Assembly (NCBI RefSeq): GCF_001316105.1
Contig: NZ_BBCP01000002.1
Coordinates: forward strand, 1 to 64,000
Length of the DNA stretch: 64,000 nucleotides
Direction of reading: 5' to 3'
DNA from: Thermogymnomonas acidicola JCM 13583
GTDB taxonomy: Archaea; Thermoplasmatota; Thermoplasmata; Thermoplasmatales; Thermoplasmataceae
Positions 1-9,478 of this stretch are shown here, one piece after another. A model generated the notes under the pieces. The model was not told the DNA's origin. It saw nothing but the letters and a program-made list of their open reading frames with translations, and ran no database searches. How positions within the stretch are numbered: the stretch's first letter is position 1; each line of letters starts with the position of its first letter. The position numbers and the translations under genes are program-made.

Positions 1-45
1 CCCGATTTCTTCCTGGTCCGGCCCTTCTAACGCAGTTCCCGTCCA

Positions 46-463
46 TTGCGAGCTCGCTTAAACTGCCATTACCATCTTTCGGAGGGCGGTCAGAAACCAT
101 GGTCAGACAGCAATGGCACTGCAGGTTATCAGGACGAGGAAGGATGGACGGTGACGGAAATGAAGGACGGAAGCTGCATTCTGCATGCGGCCAGCGGGCA
201 GGCCGGCACCAACATGGGAATTTATGTTTTCGATCCTAACCTCTCCAGTTCTGACGATGACATAATCAGGAGTATCAGAGAGTCCATCAAAGGCATTGTC
301 GGTTACAACTATTCGGTGGTAATCATCCCATCAGATATTTACGACCAGATCATTCCTGAGGTTGCAGGGAGAGGGGGGGGTTGAGGCCAAGTTTACAGCA
401 TCCAAGGAGATGCTTGCACTCTTGAATGCCATATCGTTTGCATCATCCGATGGCCGAACCTAG
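46..463 (+). CDS. Hypothetical protein, frame broken at a G run
   Basis: I do not recognise this protein. Reading starts at a TTG at 46 (it may begin outside the window) and runs to an 8-G run at 373-380. There the frame ends in Gly-Gly-Gly-stop, but the next frame continues without a stop as VEAKFTASKEMLALLNAI... to TAG at 461-463, so the two pieces are probably one gene. The protein would be about 139 residues, acidic and soluble, with no membrane segment or obvious motif. It precedes the nuclease-like gene at 491 by 27 bp and could be co-transcribed with it. The function is unknown. Confidence 0.4.
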
Positions 464-490
464 ACGTTTGGGGATTACTGTCCTTTAGCA

Positions 491-997
491 GTGTCCATAA
501 AGCCGTTTGAGGAAATGCTCCACGAATCCTGGGAGTGGTTTAATGAAAGGTTCCCGCAACTGGATGTGCCCGATCCGGAAGAGGTGGGTATGGAGCACAG
601 GCGGCTCAAGGCGACTGCCGTAAGGTATTTCTTAGAATCTGTGAAGCTCAAGCCGAACGAAATATACGTGGAGGTATCCTTCAGTAGAATGAAACCCGAT
701 GTATATGATGCACACAATAACATAGTATACGATGCCAAGACTTCACGCGGTAGGACACCCAGCGAAGAAATCTACGATCTTACGAAGTATTACGGACTAT
801 ACCCAAAGGAGATAAGGCTGTCATGAGGCCCCCTGCCGTTGATACTGGACATCGAGAGCGTTGTAAACAGACTGAAGGCACTGCCCAGAATGGGAGTATA
901 TGTGCCCATGCTGGATGACGGGTTTAGGCTTGTAGGACTGGACGAACTCTTCAGGATCATGGATGAGAAATACAATGGGTTCTTATCTTACAAATAA
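491..997 (+). CDS. Small PD-(D/E)XK nuclease-like protein with an in-frame TGA
   Basis: This ORF of about 168 codons is interrupted once by TGA at 824-826. The same frame then continues cleanly to TAA at 995-997, so it is one gene carrying a stop, possibly a TGG changed to TGA. Residues about 75-90 read PDVYDAHNNIVYDAK. This has the spacing of a PD...(D/E)xK catalytic motif of restriction-endonuclease-like folds and follows a beta-strand-like stretch (EIYVEVSFSR). The rest is alpha/beta with no membrane segment. The nuclease assignment is inference from one motif. The substrate is unknown, and no methylase or CRISPR partner lies nearby. Confidence 0.45.
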
Positions 998-1082
998 ACA
1001 TGTCTATCATTGCTGGAGCCTTACCACTGGGTTGGTAACATTCAGTATAACGTCGTTAAGATTGATTATGCTTAGAGATTGA

Positions 1083-1316
1083 ACCGCGAAGGCCACAATT
1101 AGAGACTCCGTTGAAAGATTAACGCAGGAGAACGCCCCGAAAAGTACCGTTCTATTGTCGCTTAGCCAACCGAGGACTGCAACAGGGACGGCCCGCATCA
1201 AAGGCCTTTCTGCCCGAGAAGTGCAGCGAGTAGAGAAGTACTTGATTTGGCAGGGCAACGCCAGTGAGTTGACAAAGATAGGAAAGGGAAGGCTGTACCT
1301 GTACCCTGACCATTAG
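1083..1316 (+). other. Possible small coding remnant
   Basis: An open frame of 77 codons without an ATG, directly after a TGA, reads through a charged, protein-like sequence that includes ARIKGLSAREVQRVEKYLIW and ends at TAG 1314-1316. It could be the 3' end of a decayed DNA-binding or recombinase gene, but I cannot assign a family. The reverse strand gives only low-complexity shadow frames. Confidence 0.2.
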
Positions 1317-1369
1317 GCCTATCCACCTTATTGCTGAGACGGGCACAGGACGGACACGTACCTGGCCAT

Positions 1370-1960
1370 GTTAGAAACGAAAGCCGGGCAGTTACGCAGA
1401 AGGATCGATGAATACCTCACAAGAGATCTCGACGTGGATTTGCGTCCTTGTTGTCGACCTGATTACCTGGAGGTACGAAACGTCCGATCCCATGCGTTCC
1501 CACAAGGAACGGTTGGAACACCTCTTCGTGCTATTCGAGAGGTGCAGGCGATAAGTTTCGCCCCGAGAATTGAGGATCAATCCAAGACACATACAGAACC
1601 CTTGGGGGGGATAAAAACGGAGCACTGGAACTAGACATGCCTTTCCAGCCTGACGAAATAGAGTTGAAACTTGCCCCCTCTATTCATCATGGAGGCACCG
1701 GGCCGGTGTTCTGACGATCAGGAGGGGGGGACTACCAGTTCGATCAAGGATATCGATAGCACCGGGATCAGGAGTGCACTGAAAATCCACGTGACCTCAT
1801 TGTCTGCAGCACCTTTCCTGACCTAAGGAAGCGCGGGAAAACCATCATGGATTTCCTATCCAGACTTACCGAAAGGAGGTTAGGCCAGGGAAGCGTTGCG
1901 GGATCCAAGGCTACCACAAATCATGATGCATGGTATTATATAAAAGCAAACAAATATTAA
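1370..1960 (+). pseudogene. Decayed coding region, family unknown
   Basis: No long frame exists, but protein-like segments follow one another in shifting frames on the plus strand: KERLEHLFVLFERC, then ELDMPFQPDEIELKLAPS, and finally about 50 open codons ending ...NHDAWYYIKANKY at TAA 1958-1960. G runs of 7 near 1606 and 1723 account for some of the shifts, and stop codons elsewhere suggest true decay. The parent gene is not recognised. The end is followed at once by AT-rich DNA and the tRNA gene. Confidence 0.25.
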
Positions 1961-1996
1961 AAGCAGAATCATAAAAGCAAGGAATTTTCAAACGTA

Positions 1997-2088
1997 TGCC
2001 GGGATTGGGGATTGAACCCAAGGCCTCCGGATTTCTCAGAGCGTGTCTTATGAGTCCGGCGCTCTACCAACTGAGCTACCCCCCCGGC
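1997..2088 (-). tRNA. tRNA-Met (CAU) with a 16-nt intron and a GGG excess in the acceptor stem
   Basis: The minus strand folds as a complete tRNA: acceptor GCCGGGG pairing with the 3' arm ending CCCGGC plus discriminator A, D-arm GCTC...GAGC, anticodon stem CCGGA/TCCGG around loop CTCATAA (anticodon CAT), and T-arm TTGGG-TTCAATC-CCCAA. An insert of about 16 nt (AGACACGCTCTGAGAA) sits after position 37, the usual archaeal intron site. CCA is not encoded. The acceptor 5' strand has seven Gs where pairing allows four before T8-A9, so three bases are surplus (see findings). A CAU anticodon could also be tRNA-Ile2, but the overall form favours elongator Met. Confidence 0.88.
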
Positions 2089-2132
2089 AGGCGTGAGGAG
2101 TAAAGCTGAGCGTGAATTAAACCTTTCGCAGT

Positions 2133-3058
2133 TCAGAGGAGGTCCCAGACACCGCTCTCGTACTGCATGTACCTTAGGAGGGTTACCCTGCCCTCCACAG
2201 CGCTGCCAGCAACCACCTTCAGGTAGTCATGGGCCTCGCTCTCCGGCAGGAAGACGTTGACCTCGAGTTCGCTGCCAACTGGCCTGATGAAGTGCACGAT
2301 CCTCATTATGTGCATCTCGTTCGATTGCCTCCTCATTTCCGCCAGGAGCCTGTGCCTGAAGTAGGCGTGGTAAAGGCCGGTGCTGCCGTCGATCTCCTCA
2401 AGGCCCTTACCGCCTGAAATGGGCCTGCTGGAATAGAGTATAACCTGGAACCCATCGGCATCGCGACGCTGCTCTTGGTCTCAGCAAGCAGTTCCACCTC
2501 GCCCAGGTTGCCCGTGAGCACCGGTAGCTCATCACCACCAGGGACCCTGTAGCTCACCAGCGTGACCCTGTACTCCTGGTTTATCCTGTCCATTATCCTC
2601 GTTATCCCTGGGCTTGGCCCCCCCAGCCAGTCAAGTACCACCTTGTCCTCGCCGGCGAACTTCACAAGCTCCTCGGAGACCAGGTTGATGTGGCTGTGGT
2701 GGAACCTGGCGTATATGTTCACATACCCGTTCATGCTGTCGGAACGGTTCATTGCAAAAGACGGCACCTCAAGCAGCTTCTGCACCACAGACATCTGCTC
2801 CACGTTGTTTATCCTCTCATCTACCACGTAGGCGTCCCTGGTCTCCCTGCAGTCCATGCGCCTCAGGGCCATTGAGAGCCTGCTGTCCAGGTCCTGTTTC
2901 CTCACGTATGTGGACATCCAGAGCTGCCCCGACCTGCTGTATATGAAAACGGGCAGCTTCATCCTCAGCTCTGCCGCCATGCGCATCAGTTCGGTGTCCT
3001 GCTTCACCCGGACAACGACCCGCACGTCGAGCGCCCTGTCGATGTCCCTGACTAGCAT
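2133..3058 (-). CDS. Conserved-looking hypothetical protein, one frameshift
   Basis: The gene reads from ATG at 3058 for about 200 codons, then loses frame near 2451, where GGG appears in place of an expected GGGG. The other frame continues as QVILYSSRPISGGKGLEEID... to a stop at 2133, giving roughly 308 residues. It is a soluble alpha/beta protein without membrane segments. The middle part (VVLDWLGGPSPGITRIMDRI) looks like a helix-rich ligand or nucleotide-binding region, but no family motif is certain. It stands alone between the tRNA and the convergently read hydratase gene. I do not assign a function. Confidence 0.5.
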
Positions 3059-3119
3059 CTTCTTTCCATGTGCAAGGGATTATAACTTCTTTGCCCCCCC
3101 TCTTGCCCTGCGGTTTCCT

Positions 3120-3858
3120 TCACCTCTCTAGGAAGGCGCGGAAGGCCGCCTTCGCCTCTCCGCTGACGCTGAGCCTAGCCAGCTCCATGACGTTCCTGTG
3201 CACTGCATCCTGCAGTCCCATGAACCTTGACCTCGCGCTCCTCCTGCCGGGGCAGGTGACCCGGAAACCGCGGACACGAAGGAGAGGCACTCTGCCAGCG
3301 GGTCGGAGGAGACCGAATCTATGATGCCCAGCCCCCCCTGCGCTTCCTCCACACCAAACTCCCTGCCGGTGAGTATGTACTTCCTGAGCCTCCTGTCCTG
3401 CCCGGCGAATATGCAGCCGATGGGTGAGATCAGGCCTATCTTAACCTCCGGGAGTGCGAACCTCGCACCCGGCACTGAGGAGTTGAAGTCGGAGAGCAGG
3501 AGCATCTCGCAGCCCCCTCCGTATGCAAGGCCGTTCACTGCACAAGCCACAGCGAGGGGGGTGTGGAGGCGATCCTCCTGAAGAACGTGGATATCAGGGA
3601 GAAGAAGGCTACCGATTTCTCCTCGCTGTCCAGCCCGTACATGGAGGATATGTCGTCCCCCCCGGCGGAGAATGCCCTGCCAGTGCCTGTGAACACCATG
3701 CCGGCCAGTCCCCCCCTTTCCTCGGCCCTTGAAACGGCATCAGCCATTGAGGCCCACATCTCACCGTTTAGTGCATTCAGCTTCTCTGGCCTGTTCATCC
3801 TCACCACCATCGCCGGGCCCTCTTCCTTGATCTCTATCAGAGGCAGTACAATCACCAT
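3120..3858 (-). CDS. Enoyl-CoA hydratase/isomerase family protein
   Basis: A crotonase-fold enzyme acting on acyl-CoA thioesters. Visible motifs in order are NRPEKLNALN near the N-terminus, the oxyanion-hole segment GRAFSAGGDDI, NGLAYGGGCEMLLLSDF, and the LPEVKIGLIS strand, followed by a helical tail ending KAAFRAFLER. The frame is broken at a 6-base run at 3556-3561 (family spacing predicts TPLAVACAVNG across it) and again around 3230-3262. Joined, it is about 245 residues, the normal family length. The start ATG at 3858 fits the family; an upstream GTG is possible. Fatty-acid or amino-acid beta-oxidation or a side pathway is likely, but no partner genes lie here. Confidence 0.85.
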
Positions 3859-3908
3859 GGTGGGATGGTGCACACTTAAATATCAGTTCCCACTGTAACC
3901 CTGTGTTC

Positions 3909-4394
3909 ATGTTCTATCCATCCCCCCCAGGGCCAGGACCGGAAGGTGCGAACTGGATTCCCGGGCCACTGGAATACCCAGACATTGACTACGATGCCAT
4001 ATTCTCGCAGGTCAGGAGGCTCGTGAAGTCTGTAATAGGGAAAGAACGCTCAGGCCTGGGCCTGGCCATAGGCGAGTTCGATCCCAGGATCGCCGCCTTC
4101 TGGGAGGTCGGTGGGAACTACCTTGTCCTCAACGGTGCCCTGCTGAGGAAGCTCGGTGAAACCGTGAAGGATCGTGGGGAGCTCAGGGACTACGTGCTCG
4201 TTGTCCTGATGCATGAATACGTTCACTCTCTCGGTTTCACCGACGAGCTGGCAACGAGGAAGATAACGGAACAGATAATAAGGGAAACCATGGGAGACAG
4301 GAGCAGGGCCGCAAGGATCAGTTCACAGGACCTGTGGTCCGTCTACCCACAGCTCATGGAGCCACACCCGTACATGGAGCGCCTCTGGTCATAG
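3909..4394 (+). CDS. Predicted zinc metallopeptidase-like protein (HExxH)
   Basis: A 161-residue soluble protein. VLMHEYVHSLGFTDE, about two thirds along, matches the HExxH zinc-binding signature, with hydrophobic residues ahead as in minimal metallopeptidases. A third ligand is not obvious; the glutamate of DELATRK about eight residues downstream is a candidate. There is no signal peptide or membrane segment, so it would act in the cytoplasm. The N-terminus is proline-rich (YPSPPGPGP), partly because of a 7-C run. It lies divergent to the hydratase gene, 50 bp apart. A peptidase role is inferred from the motif only; the substrate is unknown. Confidence 0.6.
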   Translation: MFYPSPPGPGPEGANWIPGPLEYPDIDYDAIFSQVRRLVKSVIGKERSGLGLAIGEFDPRIAAFWEVGGNYLVLNGALLRKLGETVKDRGELRDYVLVVLMHEYVHSLGFTDELATRKITEQIIRETMGDRSRAARISSQDLWSVYPQLMEPHPYMERLWS

Positions 4395-4431
4395 TGCCAA
4401 GGTTCAGCACCGAGGACCTGGGCTACATAGC

Positions 4432-5721
4432 CTAACGGCTCCTGGCAATCTCCTCCGTGGCGTGCAGGAAGGCCTTAACTTCGTCCGGCGAGTTGTAGTG
4501 CAGGAACGTTGCCCTCAGGAACGACTGCTTCCCGTAGAAGTCCTGCGCCATGTTCCAGTGGCTACCGCCTATCACCGTCATGGCATGCTTCTTCCAGTAG
4601 GTGACCTGCGCCTCGCTGTCCGGTATGCCTGTGAAACTGAATGAGAACGTCGTACCCCCCTCTCCCTGTACCTCGCCACGTCAGCTATCCCGTAGAGTTC
4701 GACACCCTTTATGGACACCAGGCCTTCCTGGTCCTCCAGGCCACCGAGCAACCACTTTGTCATGGTATCCTGGTACCCCTCTATCCTGGCCATCCCTTCC
4801 CTTACAGCGTTCCTGTCCACACTGTTCCTGCCGGAGAGCCCGGCTATGTACCTGACGACCTCCGACATGGCCGCGAAGTAAGCCTGGTCCCTGGTGCCAG
4901 TCTCGAAAAACGAGTGGTCCCCCCCTTGAGGCCTCCCTGTCAACGTGGAATGGGTCGATGAGGGACACTGCATCCTCGCTCATGTAGGCGAATGCGCCCC
5001 CCCTGGGCCCGAACATCTTGTATGAGGAGAAGACGAAGAAGTCGCAGCCTATGGCCTGGACATCGCAAAGCGCCTGCGGCATGTAGTGGACCCCCCCGTC
5101 GACCAGGAGTATGGCGTCGTTCTCGTGCGCAATCCTCGATGCCGCCTGCAGGTCGCTCTTGTTGCCCAGCAGGTTGCTCTCCGCAGTTACCGCAACTATC
5201 CTGGTCCTGTGGTCGGCCATGGAGGCCAGCGAGTCCATGTCGATCGTGCCGTCCTCCCTGTGCAGGGGGGGGACGGCCCTCACCTCTGACACGAAGCCGT
5301 CCCTTTTTAGCTGAATGTAGGGTGCGTAGTTGGCGAGGTGCTCCGACATGGTCGTGACTATGTTCGCATCCCTCCCCCCCTTGTGGTTGCGCAGTGCATA
5401 GGCGAACCGGAATATCATGGAAGATGCAGACTCACCGCTGAAGACATGCCTGCCAGACGGGGGGGCGTTGAACAGCATCGCTATGTGCTCCCTGCCCTCT
5501 GCTATCGTGTTCTCGTTCGCCACGCTCTCATCGTAGCCTCCGTCCGTGTTCGCGCTGAACCTGAGCCTGGCCTCCATCTCCGCCCTTGCCGCCGTGTCCA
5601 GGACAAGGCTGCCCGCGCCGTTGTCCAGGAAGGCCCTCTTCCTCCCGGTGAAGTCCCTCTCGGCGTAAGGGAACCTGCTCCTCACTTCCGCCACCGGGAA
5701 ATCTGTGTCCTGCCTCTGCAT
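4432..5721 (-). CDS. Class V aminotransferase / cysteine desulfurase-like PLP enzyme
   Basis: A fold-type I PLP enzyme of about 425 residues. The N-terminus FLDNGAGSLV matches the family's substrate loop, TTMSEHLANYAPYI and AVTAESNLLGNKSD match the cofactor region, LLVDGGVHYMPQAL holds the PLP-ring Asp, and FSSYKMFGPRGG carries the Schiff-base lysine. Frames break at a 7-C run (4919-4925) and a 6-C run (4655-4660). The C-terminus resumes as GTTFSFSFTGIPDSEAQVTY and ends at TAG 4432-4434. The start at 5721 (ATG of MQRQDTDFPV) is preferred over upstream in-frame codons. No clear desulfurase cysteine loop was seen, so aminotransferase or lyase is as likely as desulfurase. Confidence 0.8.
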
Positions 5722-5981
5722 GGCATGACATGGCAGATGCTGTATTAATGGGCTCCGGTGCCACATGCCCACCGGGCTCTCGTTCTGGACGCCAGGGGGG
5801 GGCCCGCCACCCAGGTGCAAAGCGACCACGTGCAGCTAGGGGGGGATGGGCATCGAAAAAACACCTGCACCAGGGCAGCCCCTGGCCCACCTGAAACCTG
5901 GCAACGCTGCGGGAATACCGATTAAATGCATTCAAAAAGGGGGCACAGGCCCACAAACAACTCTACCGATTCGCAGTTTCA

Positions 5982-7191
5982 TTAAAGAATACCTGGGGAG
6001 GCACCCGGATACCCTGCCCCCCCCCCTCCAGGCTTGTCAGGCCAGGCACTGGACTCCGATGCCACCAGCGCGGCAATCTGCTGGCTGCTCAGCCTGGTGC
6101 CGCCATAGAGCATTATGAAGAGGTACTGGCCCACGTGTCCCACTACCACCGTGCTGTTATGCCCTCCCTGCTGCATCACATAGAAGTACTGCGCCTGCCC
6201 GGATGTCAGGTTGGTGGCGTTCCCCCGTGCTGTTCGCGGAAGCCTGGATCGATGAATAGGCCCTGTCGGCAAGGCTCGTGTTGTTCAGTGCAACATATCC
6301 CAGGAGGAGCAGTGAGGTGCTTGTCGTGTACCCGGACACGCCGAACCCGTGTATGAGGCTGAAGTTCCTGTAGTCCTGGTATGTGGCGTTATACGAGGAG
6401 TTCTGGAGTGCATTCCTGATGTCCTTCAGACCAGGGCCCTGCAGCGCAATGCTGAAAGAGACGTTGAAGTCGCTGGCCCAGCTCTGTCCCGTATCAGACA
6501 TGAGGTCACTGTCCGTGAGGGCACCCGGAGGCGTCAGGGCACTCAGGTTGTACGACCTGAATATGGAGACCTGGTAGGAGGCGATCTGCAGGAAGCTGCC
6601 CGATGACCTGAACTGTGTTGAGTTGTAGAACTCGAACATGAAGAACTGGCCGTATATTGCATACAGTGCCTCCACGTAGCCGGTCGAAGTCCTGTTCCAG
6701 CCGAACACGTAGAAGTAAGAGTCGTTCACCCCCCCATATGACACGTTGGCCTTCCCGAGCCTGCTCAGGTTGCCGAACACGGTGGTGTTGAAGGACAGGA
6801 TCGAGGATGAGTTCCTGAAATGCAGGAAACCTGAGATGAGGTTGCTCATATTCGTGTTCACGAACACTGCAGCCTGCATCTCCGTTATGTTACCGGGCAC
6901 GCTGCTCATGCCTATCAGGGGCGGCGATGAACCGTTGGAAACGTATTCATACATCCTCTGGAACTGACTCACGTTATTCGCTCCCACAGTCAGGTTCATA
7001 ACCTCATACCATGAGCCGCCTATCGACCTGTTCACCTCGCTCCCCCCCGGCACAACCAGCATACCCGGGGCTGTCTCGGGCTTCGCAGGTGATGTGGATG
7101 GCAGCTTGCCATGGTAGACGTAAACGTAAACCCCGACAGCGGCGACAACAACAACCACGGCCACCACGATGGCCACAGCCGATGACTTCAT
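5982..7191 (-). CDS. Membrane-anchored, heavily N-glycosylatable surface protein
   Basis: The start MKSSAVAIVVAVVVVVAAVG forms one N-terminal membrane segment, followed by a Ser/Thr/Pro linker and an extracellular domain with well over ten N-x-S/T sequons (NLT, NNVS, NGSS, NITE, NMSN, NTT and others). It is therefore a probable S-layer-associated or lipid-anchored exoprotein. The frame shifts at a 5-C run (6222-6226) and continues as ATNLTSGQAQYFYVMQQ. A 10-C run at 6017-6026 makes the last codons uncertain. An AT-rich TATA-like stretch lies within 60 bp upstream of the ATG. No family is recognised. Confidence 0.65.
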
Positions 7192-8089
7192 GCTAACTGC
7201 TAACGCTCTTTGATAATAAATTTTCGTATTCGCATATTAATAAATTAATAATATACTTTCCCATAAAATATTAACTTTGTTCATCAGTGCGCACTCCTGA
7301 CCTGCACCGTCCAACGGGTGCTGCCCTCTTCCTGCCCAGGGAACTGATGCGACAAAAGGCAGGGCGGTCCAGGGATAAAGGGGATGGGTCAAAGAAGGTG
7401 CCACGGAGAGATGCCGGGCCACGTTCAGGCGGACGGCACGCGGGCACCGACCTCAGGCGTTTCCACCGTGGTTGCACTTGCGCAGCGCTGTGACCTATTG
7501 GCCAGGCCCGGCCAGTCAACTGTAAGACGCCAGTGCTCGGGACAGCTGCAACATCATGGTCCTGCACCCATAGGGTCACCTGGAAACAGCGAGCGTTAAG
7601 ACTGTACCCGCCCGTGCCGGACACGATCGCTGGAGATCCCGGGATTCCGATCCTTCCCTACGCGTATCCCGTACTGAGCGCAGCCCCCCCTTTTTTTCTG
7701 GCCCGGAGAGCAATTCCTGGCCCCCCCATTTGGTTTGCGGGTTTTCCCCTGTTTTGCTCCCTTCCCCCCCTGCACCAGGGAATTTGGAACTATAGTTGTA
7801 CTGTTATCTTTGATGGTTAAAATCAATTAATATTTCTCATAGAATTATTATAACTATATTTACAACTCGATTAAAATAACTATAATATTGAATTTTTTAA
7901 GTATTCTTATCGTATTATCAGCTTAATTCAATTAATTGAAATAATTTATCATAAATTTATAGATTATTGTCAATTCAAAGTTTCTATAAATTTCTGTACG
8001 TTCGTATATACTATATGTTTGAATGGGAGCGGCCACTCTCCTGGCAGGGCGCCTGAAGGGCCACCGTCCGCCTGTTACACCTAATCTGC
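7192..8089 (+). other. Long intergenic region with an AT-rich core
   Basis: About 900 bp without a convincing gene. The part from 7280 to 7790 is GC-rich, with shadow frames only. 7800-8030 is strikingly AT-rich (poly-A/T blocks, AATTAATTGAA-type dyads) between GC-rich neighbours. It could hold promoters for flanking genes or be an old insertion or origin-like unwinding element. No repeat array or Cdc6-type box is evident. Confidence 0.35.
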
Positions 8090-9333
8090 CTACATATCGG
8101 CAACGTGCACTATTTTCGCGTCCTGGGTGCTGAAGTCGCAGCCCTCCTTCGTGTAAATCACAAACACCTCGTTCCTGTCACCGTTGTGCCAGTGAAGGTT
8201 TGCCGCCTGGCGCACCAGCCGTGAGGGCGCCCTTCTTCACCCGCCCCCCCTCCCACTGTGCGTGTATGAAATGAGCAGTCAGCGTTTCCTCATCCAGGAC
8301 GACACCGAAACTGCTCTCCCTGTCCCAGTACTGCCCTGCCTGCGAATACCTCCCGTGCAGCAGGCTGATGCGGTAGTGTTCCAGGGCAATGTCCGCAAAG
8401 GCCGATGAAACATGCTTCGTGAATCCCTCACTGATGCGGGCGAACACCTCCTCCCTGTCCATGGACTCCGCATCCCTCAGGAACCTGGACCAGAACAGCA
8501 TGTACAGGTCGTTGAATGAGTACCTGGCGGACATGTGCCTGTTCTCCAGGGTCACGGGATACTCCTTCCTCAGGATGCCATGCCCTCAGTTAGGAAGGAT
8601 AGGTACCTGGAGAGCTCCCTTGCGGGGGGGATGCCTGTGAACTCAGATATGGCTGAGTGTGTCCGGAAACCGGATGCGACCGCCCGCATGATGTCCAGGT
8701 ACCTGGTGTATTCCCTCGTGTGCCTGGCCATAAGATCGGTGGGGAAGTGCAGTGCGTAACCGTCCTGCTCAATGAGGGAGAGGACATTCGAGAGGGCATC
8801 CCTCTGCCGCACCCAGTTAAGGGCAACCGGCATGCCGCCGAAGGCCGCGAAGTTCTCTACCCTCTCGGCCGGAGATAGGTGTGGGAAGCTCCTCGAGAAG
8901 TCCGCGAAACTCATGCCAGTGACCCTTACCCTCTCAGACCCGGGGATCGAGTGCCTCTCCATCGCCTGTGCGTCGTTCCACACGAGGACCAGGAGGGCAC
9001 CAGAGTCGTCCGGCACCCCCCCGACCATGCCTGGAACACCGGCTCAAGCGTCAGGCCTGAACCCCCCCAGGGCAGCTCGCAGTTGTCCACCACAAGGGCA
9101 CCGGGGGCTGCCTTCCCCCCCATCCGGCTAACTATGGATACGCATTCACCTATCCTCTCCCTCATCTCGCCGTACGACCCATAGAGGCTCACAAACGCTG
9201 TCCCGTCCCTAGAGAGGTACCTGGCCAGCGTGCTCTTGCCCAGCCCTTCATGGCCGCATATATTCACAACATGTTTCTTCTGAAAATGTCTTTTCAGAAA
9301 GAGGTATTTCTCATAGTGACTGTAGTAATTCAT
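8090..9333 (-). CDS. Archaeal P-loop ATPase, DUF234-like
   Basis: Begins MNYYSHYEKYLFLKRHF and has a Walker A motif GHEGLGKSTLARYL at about residue 27, with a Walker B-like strand GALVVDNCEL near 85. The middle continues as FAAFGGMPVALNWV and EFTGIPPARELSRYLSFL (winged-helix-like). The C-terminal part holds a nuclease-like strand pattern (HWHNGDRNEVFVIYTKEGCDF) and ends at TAG 8090-8092. Frames break near 9016-9022 (7-C run), 8556-8585 and 8222-8250; joined length is about 410 residues, normal for this family. These ATPases are multiplied in archaea, often have a degenerate C-terminal nuclease and have no established role. It ends far from other genes. Confidence 0.7.
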
Positions 9334-9478
9334 ACACTGTCAGCGGCGCAACTCATATAAAGGTCTCCACTTGCAGTTACAGAAACAGGGAGAGGTATGC
9401 ACCTTGAGGCGTCCCTGGCCCCCCCGGGTGCGCCGAGGGCCCCCCCGGCAGAGTCCGGGCACCTGCCGCCCACTGCGC

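Noticed and set aside
4432-5721. Naming the class V enzyme IscS/SufS
   Set aside because: No clear catalytic Cys loop and no Fe-S partner genes nearby.
7237-7826. Several open frames of 60-120 codons
   Set aside because: Both strands give equally open, compositionally odd frames with no motif or start context; treated as non-coding.
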